A DNA stretch of 64,000 nucleotides from Legionella jamestowniensis (GCF_001467745.1 NZ_LNYG01000013.1:1527110-1591109), one strand, 5' to 3'; positions 1-8,425 are shown, numbered from the stretch's first letter. The notes: generated by a model from the sequence alone, not told the origin. A program made the numbers and translations.

Positions 1-721
1 GTCCACCCCCAGCAATCATAATTCGACGGTTAGGGTGGGTATAACGTCCTAAAGCAATCAAAACTTGTTGGATGGCGGGGGGTGAGGCAATAAAAAGGAC
101 ATCGTCACCGATATCAATCTTGTAATTTTGATCAGGCTCAATGGCAGCCTTATCGCGAAAGATGGCGACAACCCTGGCCTCAATGGGGTGTAGATGCTCA
201 TACAATTGCTGAATCGTTTTCCCTACCATTACACCGCCAGGTTGTGGCTTAATGGTCGCCAAGAGTGCTTGACCTTCGGCAAACTCCAGGATTTGGGTAA
301 CACCAGGATAATTAATTAAATTTTCAATATGTTCTGTAACCAGGTTTTCAGGACTAATACAAACATCCACAGGAACGTGTTCGTTGCAAAATAACTGTGG
401 ATAATCATAGTAATCGCGAGATCGAATACGCGCTATTTTGGTGGGTGTCCTGAATAAACTATAAGCAATTTGACAGCCCATCATATTAATTTCATCGCTA
501 TTGGTTACCGCGATAATCATATCGGCCTGTTCGATTCCTGCTTCAATCAAAATATTAGGATGCGCTGCCGAACCATGTACGGTGCGAATATCAAGACGAT
601 GTTGAAGTTCACGCAAGCGCTCTTCGTTTAAGTCTACCAGGGTTATATCGTTATCTTCGCGGGCAAGATTTCGTGCAAGGGTGCCACCTACTTGTCCAGC
701 CCCAAGAATCACTATTCTCAT
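1..721 (-). CDS. trkA: TrkA, K+ uptake NAD-binding protein (partial, N-terminal half)
   Basis: Peripheral cytoplasmic regulatory subunit of the Trk potassium uptake system; it binds NAD(H) and gates the TrkH channel. The protein begins MRIVILGAGQVGGTLA, a Rossmann GxGxxG motif, followed by the acidic segment ending the second strand (ITLVDLNEERL) and an RCK/TrkA-C region (DDVLFIASPP). The window edge cuts the gene after about 240 codons; full TrkA is about 455 residues with two RCK repeats, so the second half is missing only because of the edge. The start ATG overlaps the dapF stop in an ATGA arrangement, so the two are probably translationally coupled. Confidence 0.9.
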   Translation of the reverse strand, partial: MRIVILGAGQVGGTLARNLAREDNDITLVDLNEERLRELQHRLDIRTVHGSAAHPNILIEAGIEQADMIIAVTNSDEINMMGCQIAYSLFRTPTKIARIRSRDYYDYPQLFCNEHVPVDVCISPENLVTEHIENLINYPGVTQILEFAEGQALLATIKPQPGGVMVGKTIQQLYEHLHPIEARVVAIFRDKAAIEPDQNYKIDIGDDVLFIASPPAIQQVLIALGRYTHPNRRIMIAGGG

Positions 722-1551
722 GCCATTAACACTCCTTCATAGACAAAATGGGCAGGACCTCTTAGATAAATAGAGTTATTCATGTCTGGCCATTCTATCA
801 CTAATTTCCCTCCGGGTAGGGACACTTCGATAGTTGATGTCAGATCATGGTAAAGTCTACCCACTGCCGCCGCTGCAACAGCGCCACTGCCACAAGCCTG
901 CGTTTCCCCACAACCGCGTTCATAAACACGCAAGCGTAGTTGATGATTATTAATGATTTGCATAAATCCAGCATTAGTTTGTTGCGGGAATAGGGCATGC
1001 TCACTTATTTCTTTGCCAAGCGTTCTCACATTCACCTCGTCAAGGTTCTCGACAAGACTCACTGCATGAGGATTACCAACACTAATAGCATGTATGGCAT
1101 GAAAAGAACCATCCTGTAGTGGTAATTGATAGATTGCTGAATACTCCTCTGCATTAAATGGAATTTTTGGCGGATTAAGTTCAGGTTTGCCCATATCAAC
1201 AGTAATGGTTTCATCCTCATTAATTTGTAACTGCATGTTGGTTGTGCAGGTCGCAACTGTGATAAGCTTTTTAGTTGTCAATCCATAGTGAACAAGAAAG
1301 CGTGCCAGGCAACGTGCTCCATTACCACATTGCCCTACTTCTTGTCCATTGGCATTGAAAATACGATAAAAGAAATCTGTTTTTTCATTTTTGCTAGGCT
1401 CAACTACCAAACATTGATCAAAACCAATGCCTGTATCCCGGCGGGCAAGTTCAGCAATGACTGCTGGCTGCAAATGGACAGATTGGTGTATGGCATCGAT
1501 AACAATGAAATCATTACCTAATCCATGCATTTTTGTAAATCGGAGGGCCAT
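718..1551 (-). CDS. dapF: Diaminopimelate epimerase DapF
   Basis: Cytoplasmic PLP-independent racemase converting LL- to meso-diaminopimelate for lysine and peptidoglycan synthesis. Both catalytic cysteines are visible in their motifs: CGNGARCLARF near residue 75 and CGETQACGSGA near residue 220. The N-terminus has the typical FTKMHGLGNDF. I chose the ATG at 1551 (277 aa, close to the usual 274-276). An upstream in-frame GTG at 1563 would add four residues and overlap the lptM stop. It lies directly downstream of lptM and overlaps trkA by 4 bp, so lptM-dapF-trkA probably form one transcript. Confidence 0.95.
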   Translation of the reverse strand: MALRFTKMHGLGNDFIVIDAIHQSVHLQPAVIAELARRDTGIGFDQCLVVEPSKNEKTDFFYRIFNANGQEVGQCGNGARCLARFLVHYGLTTKKLITVATCTTNMQLQINEDETITVDMGKPELNPPKIPFNAEEYSAIYQLPLQDGSFHAIHAISVGNPHAVSLVENLDEVNVRTLGKEISEHALFPQQTNAGFMQIINNHQLRLRVYERGCGETQACGSGAVAAAAVGRLYHDLTSTIEVSLPGGKLVIEWPDMNNSIYLRGPAHFVYEGVLMA

Positions 1552-1559
1552 TTTCCAAC

Positions 1560-1682
1560 TCACTTCGTCATCGTACTTGGCTTTTGGTGCGGTGGTTCAG
1601 GTGCCGGTAAATAAAGAGGGCCTTTTTGTCCACATGCTGATAAAGTCAATACAGTGATACCAATTAATACGAGTATACGCAT
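1560..1682 (-). CDS. lptM: LptM (YifL-like) small outer-membrane lipoprotein
   Basis: Forty-codon gene starting MRILVLIGITVLTLSACGQ. It has a hydrophobic signal segment, a lipobox LSAC with the lipidated Cys at residue 17, then the signature GQKGPLYLP and a Pro-rich tail. This matches the LptM/YifL family, which in enterobacteria helps the LptD/LptE LPS translocon mature and is likewise encoded just before dapF. The stop sits at the dapF start, supporting one operon. Family and position agree, so the call is firm despite the small size. Confidence 0.85.
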   Translation of the reverse strand: MRILVLIGITVLTLSACGQKGPLYLPAPEPPHQKPSTMTK

Positions 1683-1740
1683 TTTTTAACGATATTTTTG
1701 TAAATTTATCAAGTATAAGGAATTCAGTCCAAAACCGCTA

Positions 1741-3090
1741 TCAAAGTTTTGGAGAAGTTATGTCAGGCTCAGCTTCTATAAAGTTGGCAAATTTATCCCG
1801 GATAAAATTAACCGTTTTAAGAGTAGCACTTGTAAATCGCTCATGTGAGCGAGGATTAATACGAATAGTTTCTGCTCGTGGCGTATTAGTCTCTTCCCAA
1901 GTTAAGGAAAATACAAGTTCCGTTGGAATATCTTCGTTATCGCCATAAGCAGGATCAACGCGAATATTAATCGCTGCAATGTTATCTTCAATCAGTTTTT
2001 TAGCAATGAAATGTTCGACCATGTCCAAGATATTGTAATTTGAGGCAGCAGTTGCTGCTACCAGATTTTGAATGCTTTGTTCACCACCAAAATAATGAGC
2101 GATAAGATGGGACCAATGATATTTACTGTGGCTTTCGATAACAACAGTCGGGTTATAAGCGGCAAATACTTTTTGACAACTTAGACCTGTTAATTGATTT
2201 TGACCTATGCGGCGTGTAGGCTCCCGTTGTTCCAGTTTTTCCAAAGTAGCTACAAAAAAGACCGGTTCTGTATGTCGAAACAGGCGTAATTTAGGTATTT
2301 TTTTTCTAACTTCTTGCATGTTTTCTGTTAGTTGTACTTTTTTCGGAGAAGGTGTTTTATGCTTAAAGAAAGTAATGCTTGTCTCCCCTGTTATATGTTT
2401 CCACAATTCACGTGCTTTTCTACCTCCAGGGGTACGACAGACATTTTTATAATTTTTTTCAGGTGTGGCCGGCTCTAATTGGGTTAGTCTTACACCTTGT
2501 TGGACCAGGGTGGTGTGTAAAGCTTTATTTTCAGGCCTTTCTTCTAAAATTAAACAGTTTGTATCAGCATCTGCATCTTTGTATTTTCGCCGTTTTGCGT
2601 GGGGTTGCGCTTTATTACCATGGCGGAACTCCTTTGCTTTTCGTATTGGGCGTTGTTCTTTATTTCCAGTGGTCAATGAAGGGTCAATTTCAGACAAATG
2701 ATGAGTAAGAAAAGAGGCGGTTAAACGAGAACTGTTTTGTTTAGTAAAACGGCGTAACAACTCTAGCCATTGTTCAGAGGTTAGAGAGGTTTCTTTAATT
2801 TGGGGCATGTTTTTTTGAACACGCCTTATAAAGCTGGTCTTCGCCCTGGTTTGAGCCTCATTTTGCATATTATTAAAACTCTCCAAGGAAGGAGAGATGT
2901 TTAAAAGGGTATGGATATCTTCTTCTCTGATTTGTGAATGCAACGCCAAACCCTGTACTAAATAATGCTTACAATCGTCATTGCCTCGTGTATACCAACG
3001 GATAATATCTTGCCAATTAATTTCGCAAATCTGATAATTTGCCGGCTTTTTGGATAGCGTGGTAAGAAACGAGTGAATTTCAGTGAACAT
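1741..3090 (-). CDS. Protein with C-terminal DNA/RNA non-specific endonuclease-like domain
   Basis: A 449-residue protein with no signal peptide or membrane segment. Residues about 310-410 resemble the HNH-type non-specific endonuclease domain of bacterial polymorphic toxins (Endonuclea_NS_2). HLIAHYFGG (328-336) is followed by QNLV, NYN, a Glu about 30 residues after HLIAH, and a strand segment VDPAYGDNEDIPTELVFSLTW. The usual Asp two before the first His is not seen (the residues are W-S), so activity is uncertain. A basic stretch at 147-171 (RKAK ... AKRRKYK) looks like a bipartite nuclear localisation signal. The N-terminal 300 residues are unrecognised. No adjacent immunity-like gene is present, and the neighbours are effector-like genes. 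A translocated nuclease is inference; a degenerate toxin is possible. Confidence 0.6.
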   Translation of the reverse strand: MFTEIHSFLTTLSKKPANYQICEINWQDIIRWYTRGNDDCKHYLVQGLALHSQIREEDIHTLLNISPSLESFNNMQNEAQTRAKTSFIRRVQKNMPQIKETSLTSEQWLELLRRFTKQNSSRLTASFLTHHLSEIDPSLTTGNKEQRPIRKAKEFRHGNKAQPHAKRRKYKDADADTNCLILEERPENKALHTTLVQQGVRLTQLEPATPEKNYKNVCRTPGGRKARELWKHITGETSITFFKHKTPSPKKVQLTENMQEVRKKIPKLRLFRHTEPVFFVATLEKLEQREPTRRIGQNQLTGLSCQKVFAAYNPTVVIESHSKYHWSHLIAHYFGGEQSIQNLVAATAASNYNILDMVEHFIAKKLIEDNIAAINIRVDPAYGDNEDIPTELVFSLTWEETNTPRAETIRINPRSHERFTSATLKTVNFIRDKFANFIEAEPDITSPKL

Positions 3091-3213
3091 AAAAAGTAAA
3101 AAATTAATAGTAGATCTTATTGATTATAACATAAGCAGTTTGAATGAAAAAGAACGTTTCCTTATAACGCTTAATCTGTGAGCAGCACAGCTTTTGGCTT
3201 ATTAACCAAAATG

Positions 3214-4518
3214 CTATAACGTGAGCTTTTTCTCAATGTGCTCAGTTAGCCACTCACTGCCTCCGAGCTGTTCATTTAATTCAACGTTTTTATCAATCAA
3301 CTCTTTAATCTTCTTTAAGTACTCATCAAAAAGGGGTTGGTTTTTCTCAACAAAATCTTCTCCAATATTTTTTTCTTCGGCGAGCTGAGTTACTTCACTA
3401 TAGTGTTCGCCCATTTTGCTCTCAGTTCCGGCATGATCTTTTAAATATTCTCTCATTACAGCAGCAAACATCTGCCATTCAGGAGCACTCTCCTCTTGAA
3501 CATGATTAAGAAAATAATCTCTAAGAATCTCATAATGATCGATAGATTGTGTGACATCGCTTTGAGGGGCTGTCTCATTTTTAGGTATGGGTAAACCTAG
3601 AAAACCATAAGTATTTAGTAATGATGAGCCGACTTTCATGCCGGTTGCTTCATTAAACTTGTTATGAATTTCTGTTTCAGTTGAAATTAGTCCGCGATTT
3701 TTAAATTCTTTTAGAAGGTTAAAAAATTGCTTTATTTTTGGAGCGTAATGTCCGCTATAGTCATCTATGTATAAAAGCTTCCCACCTTTGACTTCTATTG
3801 TTCCCCCATAGACAACAAATCCACCGCGTTGAAAACTTGAATGGTGAAATTTGCCTACGGTGGAGGATCCAGCAAATAGTTCGCCTTGTGGGGTAAGTAC
3901 AAAAATAGCTCTTCCATGGTATTTTGTATGGGCAACATGATTTGTCGTATCGAAAGGCTCAATGGTTAAAGGATTGTCTTCGTCCTTAGGTTGCTTTAGT
4001 TGCCATAGTTTATCTTGAGCTGGAAGCAACCTGAATTCTTCTTTCTCAAGATCACTCAGCATGACTACCCCTAACTCCTTATCAAGGATTTTGTCTGTAG
4101 GATTAACGTCCACCACTTTTTTTCTTAATACTGCGCGCATTTGATCCACGGTTCGTTGCTTAACTAGATCCATTCGTGTCGTTTTGTCATCTTCGAATTT
4201 AAGTGGGCGTAGATGCCTAAGAGAGGTATTGGGAAGGAAGGTAGGCCACAGAGAACGCATATTTTTCCTTTCTTCAATAGCACCATTTATATTATCAGTG
4301 GAGCAGATAACAGCTATAAATTCAGCGGCTTGTTTCTTAAGTGTGTTAACCACTTCGTTATCAACCGCGCTGTGTTGGCAAGCTTCATACAGATTAATTA
4401 AATTATCTAAACGTTGGTAAATCGTTGCAGGTTTATAAACCTCATTGAGTAAAGTCTCTAACGTAGGGTTATTGTGATCACTTGCTTTCAGCTGTTTCAC
4501 AGTCATTAAGCTAGGCAT
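3214..4518 (-). CDS. IQM-like domain protein, paralogue 1 (effector candidate)
   Basis: About 434 residues from the chosen start. The open frame extends to 4554, but the ATG at 4518 has a GGAG seven bases upstream and its N-terminus aligns with the paralogue at 4785-6050 (IYQRLDNLINL against IYERLDCLIDL). The core at about 195-265 contains RAIFVLTPQGELFAG, GKFHHSSFQRGG, and YIDDYSGHYAP. This pattern is the conserved core of plant IQM (IQ-motif) calmodulin-binding proteins and related fungal proteins. The C-terminal about 150 residues are charged and helical-looking, ending in EHIEKKLTL. No signal peptide or membrane segment is visible. Function is unknown; a host-directed T4SS substrate is inferred from the eukaryote-like domain and the setting. 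Confidence 0.65.
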   Translation of the reverse strand: MPSLMTVKQLKASDHNNPTLETLLNEVYKPATIYQRLDNLINLYEACQHSAVDNEVVNTLKKQAAEFIAVICSTDNINGAIEERKNMRSLWPTFLPNTSLRHLRPLKFEDDKTTRMDLVKQRTVDQMRAVLRKKVVDVNPTDKILDKELGVVMLSDLEKEEFRLLPAQDKLWQLKQPKDEDNPLTIEPFDTTNHVAHTKYHGRAIFVLTPQGELFAGSSTVGKFHHSSFQRGGFVVYGGTIEVKGGKLLYIDDYSGHYAPKIKQFFNLLKEFKNRGLISTETEIHNKFNEATGMKVGSSLLNTYGFLGLPIPKNETAPQSDVTQSIDHYEILRDYFLNHVQEESAPEWQMFAAVMREYLKDHAGTESKMGEHYSEVTQLAEEKNIGEDFVEKNQPLFDEYLKKIKELIDKNVELNEQLGGSEWLTEHIEKKLTL

Positions 4519-4610
4519 TGAGCGACTCCAGCATTTTGTCTTGAATATATTCATAATGTTAGAATATTGTTCTTAAGGGAGTCTTAAGAGTAAAAAAATG
4601 CAACAAAAAA

Positions 4611-4620
4611 ATAATTAAGT
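4611..4620 (-). promoter_or_regulatory. PmrA-box-like sequence upstream of IQM-like gene
   Basis: The minus strand reads ACTTAATTAT about 95 bases upstream of the chosen start of the IQM-like gene. This is close to the cTTAATatT half-site reported for PmrA control of many Legionella effector genes, with two central mismatches. In AT-rich DNA such matches arise easily by chance, so this is only a hint. Confidence 0.2.
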
Positions 4621-4784
4621 AATAAAATGATCAAGTTGCTGTAGATCAAATTACTAAGAACTAATTAAATTTTAAGTTTTTGGTGTCTGAATGCAGATGT
4701 TATCTCTTCAGTTTACCTTGGCACCATTGCTATGAGACTAACTATGCTTGCTTTCTGAACAAAAAAGGCAGGTACAAGAAACAT

Positions 4785-6050
4785 TTAAAAGAAAAAGCAG
4801 GTATTTTTACAGGATAATGTTATTTCATCTGAAGAGAATGTGCTGCTATTACGAATATCATCCAGTAAATCTGCTACTCGAGTGCTAATATTACCTTTTC
4901 GTAGACTAGGAAATTCTTGTTCTACTTTGTCAACAGAATCAGTGATATTCATTGTTTTTGCATATTTAAGGAGTCTCGTTAATCCCTCTACCTTTTCTGC
5001 TTTTCTATTTTTATTTGCATAAGGCCAGCAACTTTTTATTTCTTTTTCTAATTTCTTAATCAGGTTTTCTACCGCGATAACGTGTTTCTCAGTGAGGCAT
5101 GATCTTTGAGATCGTTTATCATTGGAAGAGGCTAAGGGGGAAAGAAAGCCAATAGTATTTAAGGGATTGTTGTCTGTAACGATGAGCCCCTTTTTTTCTC
5201 TTTGGCATAACTTGCTTTGGATGATGGTCTCTTCATTAATAACTTTCCGAGTTTTAAGTTCACGTAAAAGACATAAAAAATTATTGAGTTTCGGTGAATA
5301 ATGCCCACTAAACTCATCAATGTACATTAATTGCCCATCAATGACTTCTAGCATGCCACCACAGATTACCCATCCACCATTTAAGAGACTGCTATGATGA
5401 AATTTTCCAATCTCTGATGAACTCGCAAATAACTCACCACGGGGGCTTAATACGTAAATCGCTCGACCACGATATTTTGAACTTGCAATATGGTTTCGAG
5501 TATCAAAGAGAGAAAGAGTTAGTGGACCATCAGGTTTATCTTGATGAAACTGCCATAGTTTGCCTTGGGAGATGATAATTCTTTTAACTTCTCTTTCTTT
5601 TTCATTTAATCGGGCCACCCCAAGACGACTATCTTGTTGTTCTAGCTTCGTAGGTACTTGAAGGTAATTTTTACAATTTTTTATATGCGCTTTCAGACGT
5701 TCACGTAAAAATGTCTTGCGGTTGAAAAATTTTTCAGCGCTTCTTAAGTGTAAAGGGGTTTGATTCGGTATATAGTAAGGATCGATGGCTTTGAATTCTT
5801 TCCGTTTAACGATGGCTTCACTCCATTCACAATCACAAATAATACTAATCATTTTTTTAACAATTGCTATTTGTTCAAGAATGCATTGATTCTCAGCGTG
5901 ATCCTGGAAAGTTGCTAAATCAATAAGGCAGTCAAGACGCTCATAGATATTAGACGCTTTATGAACATTTTCCAGATAAGTTAAAAACTTATCATTGAAA
6001 ACTCCTTTAGATACAAATTGTGCAGGGGTAATGAGAGTGACAATAGACAT
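4785..6050 (-). CDS. IQM-like domain protein, paralogue 2, with C-terminal CaaX box
   Basis: A 421-residue paralogue of the gene at 3214-4518. The conserved core lies at about 180-255 (FDTRNHIASSKYRGRAIYVL, GKFHHSSLLNGG, YIDEFSGHYSP). The two proteins align nearly end to end over the first 300 residues and differ at the C-terminus. This one ends SCKNTCFFF, so its last four residues, CFFF, form a CaaX prenylation box with a second Cys five residues upstream that could be palmitoylated. Bacteria lack CaaX prenyltransferases, so the motif makes sense only inside a eukaryotic host, as shown for several Legionella effectors. A tandem duplication followed by divergence is likely. Confidence 0.65.
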   Translation of the reverse strand: MSIVTLITPAQFVSKGVFNDKFLTYLENVHKASNIYERLDCLIDLATFQDHAENQCILEQIAIVKKMISIICDCEWSEAIVKRKEFKAIDPYYIPNQTPLHLRSAEKFFNRKTFLRERLKAHIKNCKNYLQVPTKLEQQDSRLGVARLNEKEREVKRIIISQGKLWQFHQDKPDGPLTLSLFDTRNHIASSKYRGRAIYVLSPRGELFASSSEIGKFHHSSLLNGGWVICGGMLEVIDGQLMYIDEFSGHYSPKLNNFLCLLRELKTRKVINEETIIQSKLCQREKKGLIVTDNNPLNTIGFLSPLASSNDKRSQRSCLTEKHVIAVENLIKKLEKEIKSCWPYANKNRKAEKVEGLTRLLKYAKTMNITDSVDKVEQEFPSLRKGNISTRVADLLDDIRNSSTFSSDEITLSCKNTCFFF

Positions 6051-6378
6051 TGCGTTTAATCCATTATTCCATTCGATTAGATAAATCTGATTTCAAAAAG
6101 GCATACTTTATATAAAAAGAACATTTTGGTCAAATAATTCCTTTAGCCTGAAAGTAGGGCAATAGAATTTTTCGGAGAAAAGAGTTTGATGAAAAAGACA
6201 AGATTGCTTTTACCGTTCTGGCCAATCCTATCGTTATATGAGGACGGTTACTTATGCGTCTCTAATTTATTTTAATCCATCGCCTAAAAGTAAGGTAAAT
6301 TACCATTTATAAAGGATTTAACCTTGCTATAGGTCAGCGGTTTAGTAATAATTTGTGTTTTTTTCTGCTGGAGATAAG
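6051..6378. other. Intergenic region, no firm gene
   Basis: Divergent spacer between the IQM-like gene and the carboxylesterase, so it should hold both promoters. A TATATAAA stretch around 6108 may be part of the minus-strand promoter. A 28-codon frame at 6189-6275 with a preceding GGAGA exists, but it is short and unremarkable. No clear hairpin or RNA gene is seen. Confidence 0.5.
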
Positions 6379-7032
6379 GTGTTAAACAGTTACATTAAAG
6401 AACCAAAGCAGCAAGCGGTTGCTTGCATAATTTGGATGCATGGCCTGGGGGCAGATGCTTCTGATATGGCTGGACTGGCTGATCAGTTAATAGTAAATGT
6501 CCCTATTCGCCATGTTTTTCTTGATGCTCCAGTGCGGCCAGTTACCATTAATAATGGTATGGCCATGCGTGCCTGGTATGATATTCTTGATCTAAAGTTT
6601 ACTGCCAGAGAAGACAAGGAAGGAATTTTGAGTTCAGAAGAACAAATCCTTCAAATAATTCAAGCGCAGATGGAACAGGGAATCTCCTCTGATAAAATAT
6701 TTTTGGCTGGTTTTTCTCAAGGCGGTGCGATGGCATTGCACACCGCGTTACACGTTACCTATCCTTTAGGCGGGGTAATTGCTTTGTCAGCCTATCTACC
6801 CCTAGCCTCAGAATGTAGCCCATCGCTTGCGAAAAAAACCCCTTTATTCTTCGGCTTTGGCACTTATGACACCATTGTTTTGCCAGCCTGGAGTAAGCTG
6901 ACTATTGATTGGCTTTTAGCACAGGGATATGACAATTTAAAATGGCATACTTATTCAATGGAACACTCTATTTGTATGGAGGAAATTAAGGATCTTTCGC
7001 TATGGCTTTCAGAATTGACCAGGGGGAACTAG
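6379..7032 (+). CDS. Alpha/beta-hydrolase carboxylesterase/phospholipase family
   Basis: Probably a cytoplasmic serine esterase of the acyl-protein-thioesterase/carboxylesterase family (217 aa). Visible features: WMHGLGADASDM (oxyanion region), the nucleophile elbow GFSQGGAMA, an Asp in the TYDTIV segment and the terminal His in MEHSICMEE. I prefer the GTG at 6379, which has GGAG at 6370-6373 and gives the usual short N-terminus. The frame opens at a GTG at 6355 without a good ribosome site. The stop overlaps the spacer before ratA by only a few bases, so the two are probably co-transcribed. Substrate cannot be read from sequence. Confidence 0.85.
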   Translation: MLNSYIKEPKQQAVACIIWMHGLGADASDMAGLADQLIVNVPIRHVFLDAPVRPVTINNGMAMRAWYDILDLKFTAREDKEGILSSEEQILQIIQAQMEQGISSDKIFLAGFSQGGAMALHTALHVTYPLGGVIALSAYLPLASECSPSLAKKTPLFFGFGTYDTIVLPAWSKLTIDWLLAQGYDNLKWHTYSMEHSICMEEIKDLSLWLSELTRGN

Positions 7033-7034
7033 GC

Positions 7035-7469
7035 ATGACAATAGTAAAAAAAATGCGCGTTGTTCCTTTCACTTGTGAACAAATGTATGGTTTGGTAAAT
7101 AAAGTAGAAGAATACTCCGAATTTTTACCCTATTGTTCGCAAAGTATGGTCCATCATCGCGATGAGGATGAAGTTCAGGCCACATTAGTCATTGTTGCTG
7201 CTGGAATGAGTAAATCTTTCACCACGCGCAATCGTCTGCAAGCCAATAAAATGATAGAAATTCGTTTAATTGACGGTCCATTTAAGCACCTTGAGGGGTT
7301 TTGGCGATTTGATGAAGTGCCTGAAGGCTGCAAAATTTCCTTTGACCTGGAGTTTGAATTTGCTGGCTGGATGTTTTCTATGCTATTAGGGCCTGTGTTT
7401 GAACAGATTACTGACAAAATGGTTGATGCATTTTGTGAGCGCGCCGAGGCTCTTTATGGTCAAGGTTGA
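7035..7469 (+). CDS. ratA: RatA/COQ10-type START-domain protein
   Basis: A 144-residue START/Bet v1-fold protein, starting MTIVKKMRVVPFTCEQMYGLV with AGGGGG just upstream at 7021. VEEYSEFLPYCSQS is the family signature, and GPFKHLEGFWRF the conserved centre. Members are called RatA in E. coli, where it was reported to block 70S formation, and COQ10 in mitochondria, where it binds ubiquinone lipid; the lipid-binding role may be the general one. The next gene, an RnfH-family gene, overlaps its end by 14 bases, the standard ratA-ratB pairing. Confidence 0.85.
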   Translation: MTIVKKMRVVPFTCEQMYGLVNKVEEYSEFLPYCSQSMVHHRDEDEVQATLVIVAAGMSKSFTTRNRLQANKMIEIRLIDGPFKHLEGFWRFDEVPEGCKISFDLEFEFAGWMFSMLLGPVFEQITDKMVDAFCERAEALYGQG

Positions 7470-7731
7470 GATAATTTATATTCCTGAAGAAGGGGCAATG
7501 ATTCATCTGGAATTAAATTTACAGCCCGGGGCTACTATCAGCGATGCATTAAATCAATCAAATTTACTGAATACTCACCCAGAAATAAAAAATTTACCAG
7601 TTGGGATTTTTGCCAAGCAAAAAAATCTCGACACCGTACTAAAACCGGGGGATCGCATAGAAATATATCGGCCGCTCTCTTTTGATCCCAAAGAGAAACG
7701 AAGACAGCGGGCTAAAACAAAAGAAAAATAG
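7456..7731 (+). CDS. RnfH/RatB family ubiquitin-like-fold protein (UPF0125)
   Basis: A 91-residue protein beginning MVKVEIIYIPEEGAM. It has the beta-grasp pattern of the RnfH/RatB family (ATISDALNQS, PVGIFAKQ, LKPGDRIEIYRPLSFDPKEKRRQRA). The conserved IEIYRPL and basic tail are diagnostic. The start ATG lies inside the end of ratA, implying coupling. Biochemical role is not established. Confidence 0.85.
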   Translation: MVKVEIIYIPEEGAMIHLELNLQPGATISDALNQSNLLNTHPEIKNLPVGIFAKQKNLDTVLKPGDRIEIYRPLSFDPKEKRRQRAKTKEK

Positions 7732-7854
7732 TTTCGAAATAACTAATTGAATTTCCTCGGGTGCTTTTTTAATGAGGGAGCTAGGGCGCGCGCTCGAGAT
7801 GTAAATGTGCGCAACTAATAACAGAACATAAAAATATCGATTTATACAAAATTT

Positions 7855-7935
7855 CGACGTCCTCGGGATCCAGAAATCTCAGCATAGCTGGATTCTGCGG
7901 ACAAGCCGCAGAATGTTGGATGTAGGGAAATGTAT
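7855..7935 (-). repeat. Palindromic dispersed repeat, copy A
   Basis: Holds a perfect 9-bp stem (ATTCTGCGG at 7892-7900, CCGCAGAAT at 7906-7914) around a 5-base loop, flanked on the minus strand by a segment reading CCAGCTATGCTGAGATTT. Copy B near 16.2 kb matches it in order and spacing. The element falls in a 275-base spacer between rnfH and bamE. A 70-codon frame across it (7781-7993) looks accidental. It resembles the small GC-rich palindromic elements scattered in Legionella and Coxiella genomes; a role as terminator or mobile remnant is inference. Confidence 0.6.
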
Positions 7936-8006
7936 ACCAGTAAACATACGGCGACCAAGAGATGTTTCTTTGCTTCAGGATGAAACAATGCAAAACATCA
8001 ACCAGG

Positions 8007-8330
8007 CTAAGATTTGTGCTCGATTTTAATAAGTTTGCTATGCGAAAAATATAAACTTAGGTGCCGCACAGTCAAAGGACCTGCACCTTTGCGCCAGGTA
8101 TAAGCATAATCCCAACGATCGTTATTAAAAGTAGGACTTAATAAACTTGTACCCATTAAAATAGCGACATCATTTTTGCTCATGCCTAACTTGAGACGCT
8201 CAATTTTCGATTGGGGTAATAAATTACCTTGCTGTACAATCCGTCTTGCATAATCATAAGAAATACAATTGGTTAAGGTAAAAGATAGGACTATTATTAT
8301 AACAGCGGTGAGAACGGTTCTAATTCGCAT
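8007..8330 (-). CDS. bamE: BamE (SmpA/OmlA) outer-membrane assembly lipoprotein
   Basis: A 107-residue lipoprotein of the BAM complex, which inserts beta-barrel proteins into the outer membrane. The start MRIRTVLTAV at 8330 leads into a signal segment with lipobox LTNC. It is followed by the family pattern LLPQSKIERLKLGMSKNDVAILMGTSLLSP and DRWDYAYTWRKG. The frame extends to 8378, but the added residues would spoil the signal peptide. It is divergent from fur, an arrangement common in gammaproteobacteria. Confidence 0.9.
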   Translation of the reverse strand: MRIRTVLTAVIIIVLSFTLTNCISYDYARRIVQQGNLLPQSKIERLKLGMSKNDVAILMGTSLLSPTFNNDRWDYAYTWRKGAGPLTVRHLSLYFSHSKLIKIEHKS

Positions 8331-8425
8331 TTTTTTTGCCTGTTCCGAAAAATTTGGCCATAATAGCATGTCAATCATAGAAAGACACCTGCAAAAATGG
8401 GTGAATAGTCATTGAGGAGTATTGT

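Noticed and set aside
2379..2708. A 109-codon plus-strand frame inside the nuclease-like gene
   Set aside because: It is antisense to a well-formed coding region and has no motif of its own, so it is a shadow; I looked at it as a possible immunity gene and found no support.
6189..6275. A 28-codon frame with a GGAGA before it
   Set aside because: Too short, no signal or conserved motif, and it lies where the carboxylesterase promoter should be.
7781..7993. A 70-codon minus-strand frame across repeat copy A
   Set aside because: It spans the palindromic repeat, lacks a ribosome site and has no coherent protein pattern; the repeat explains the open frame.
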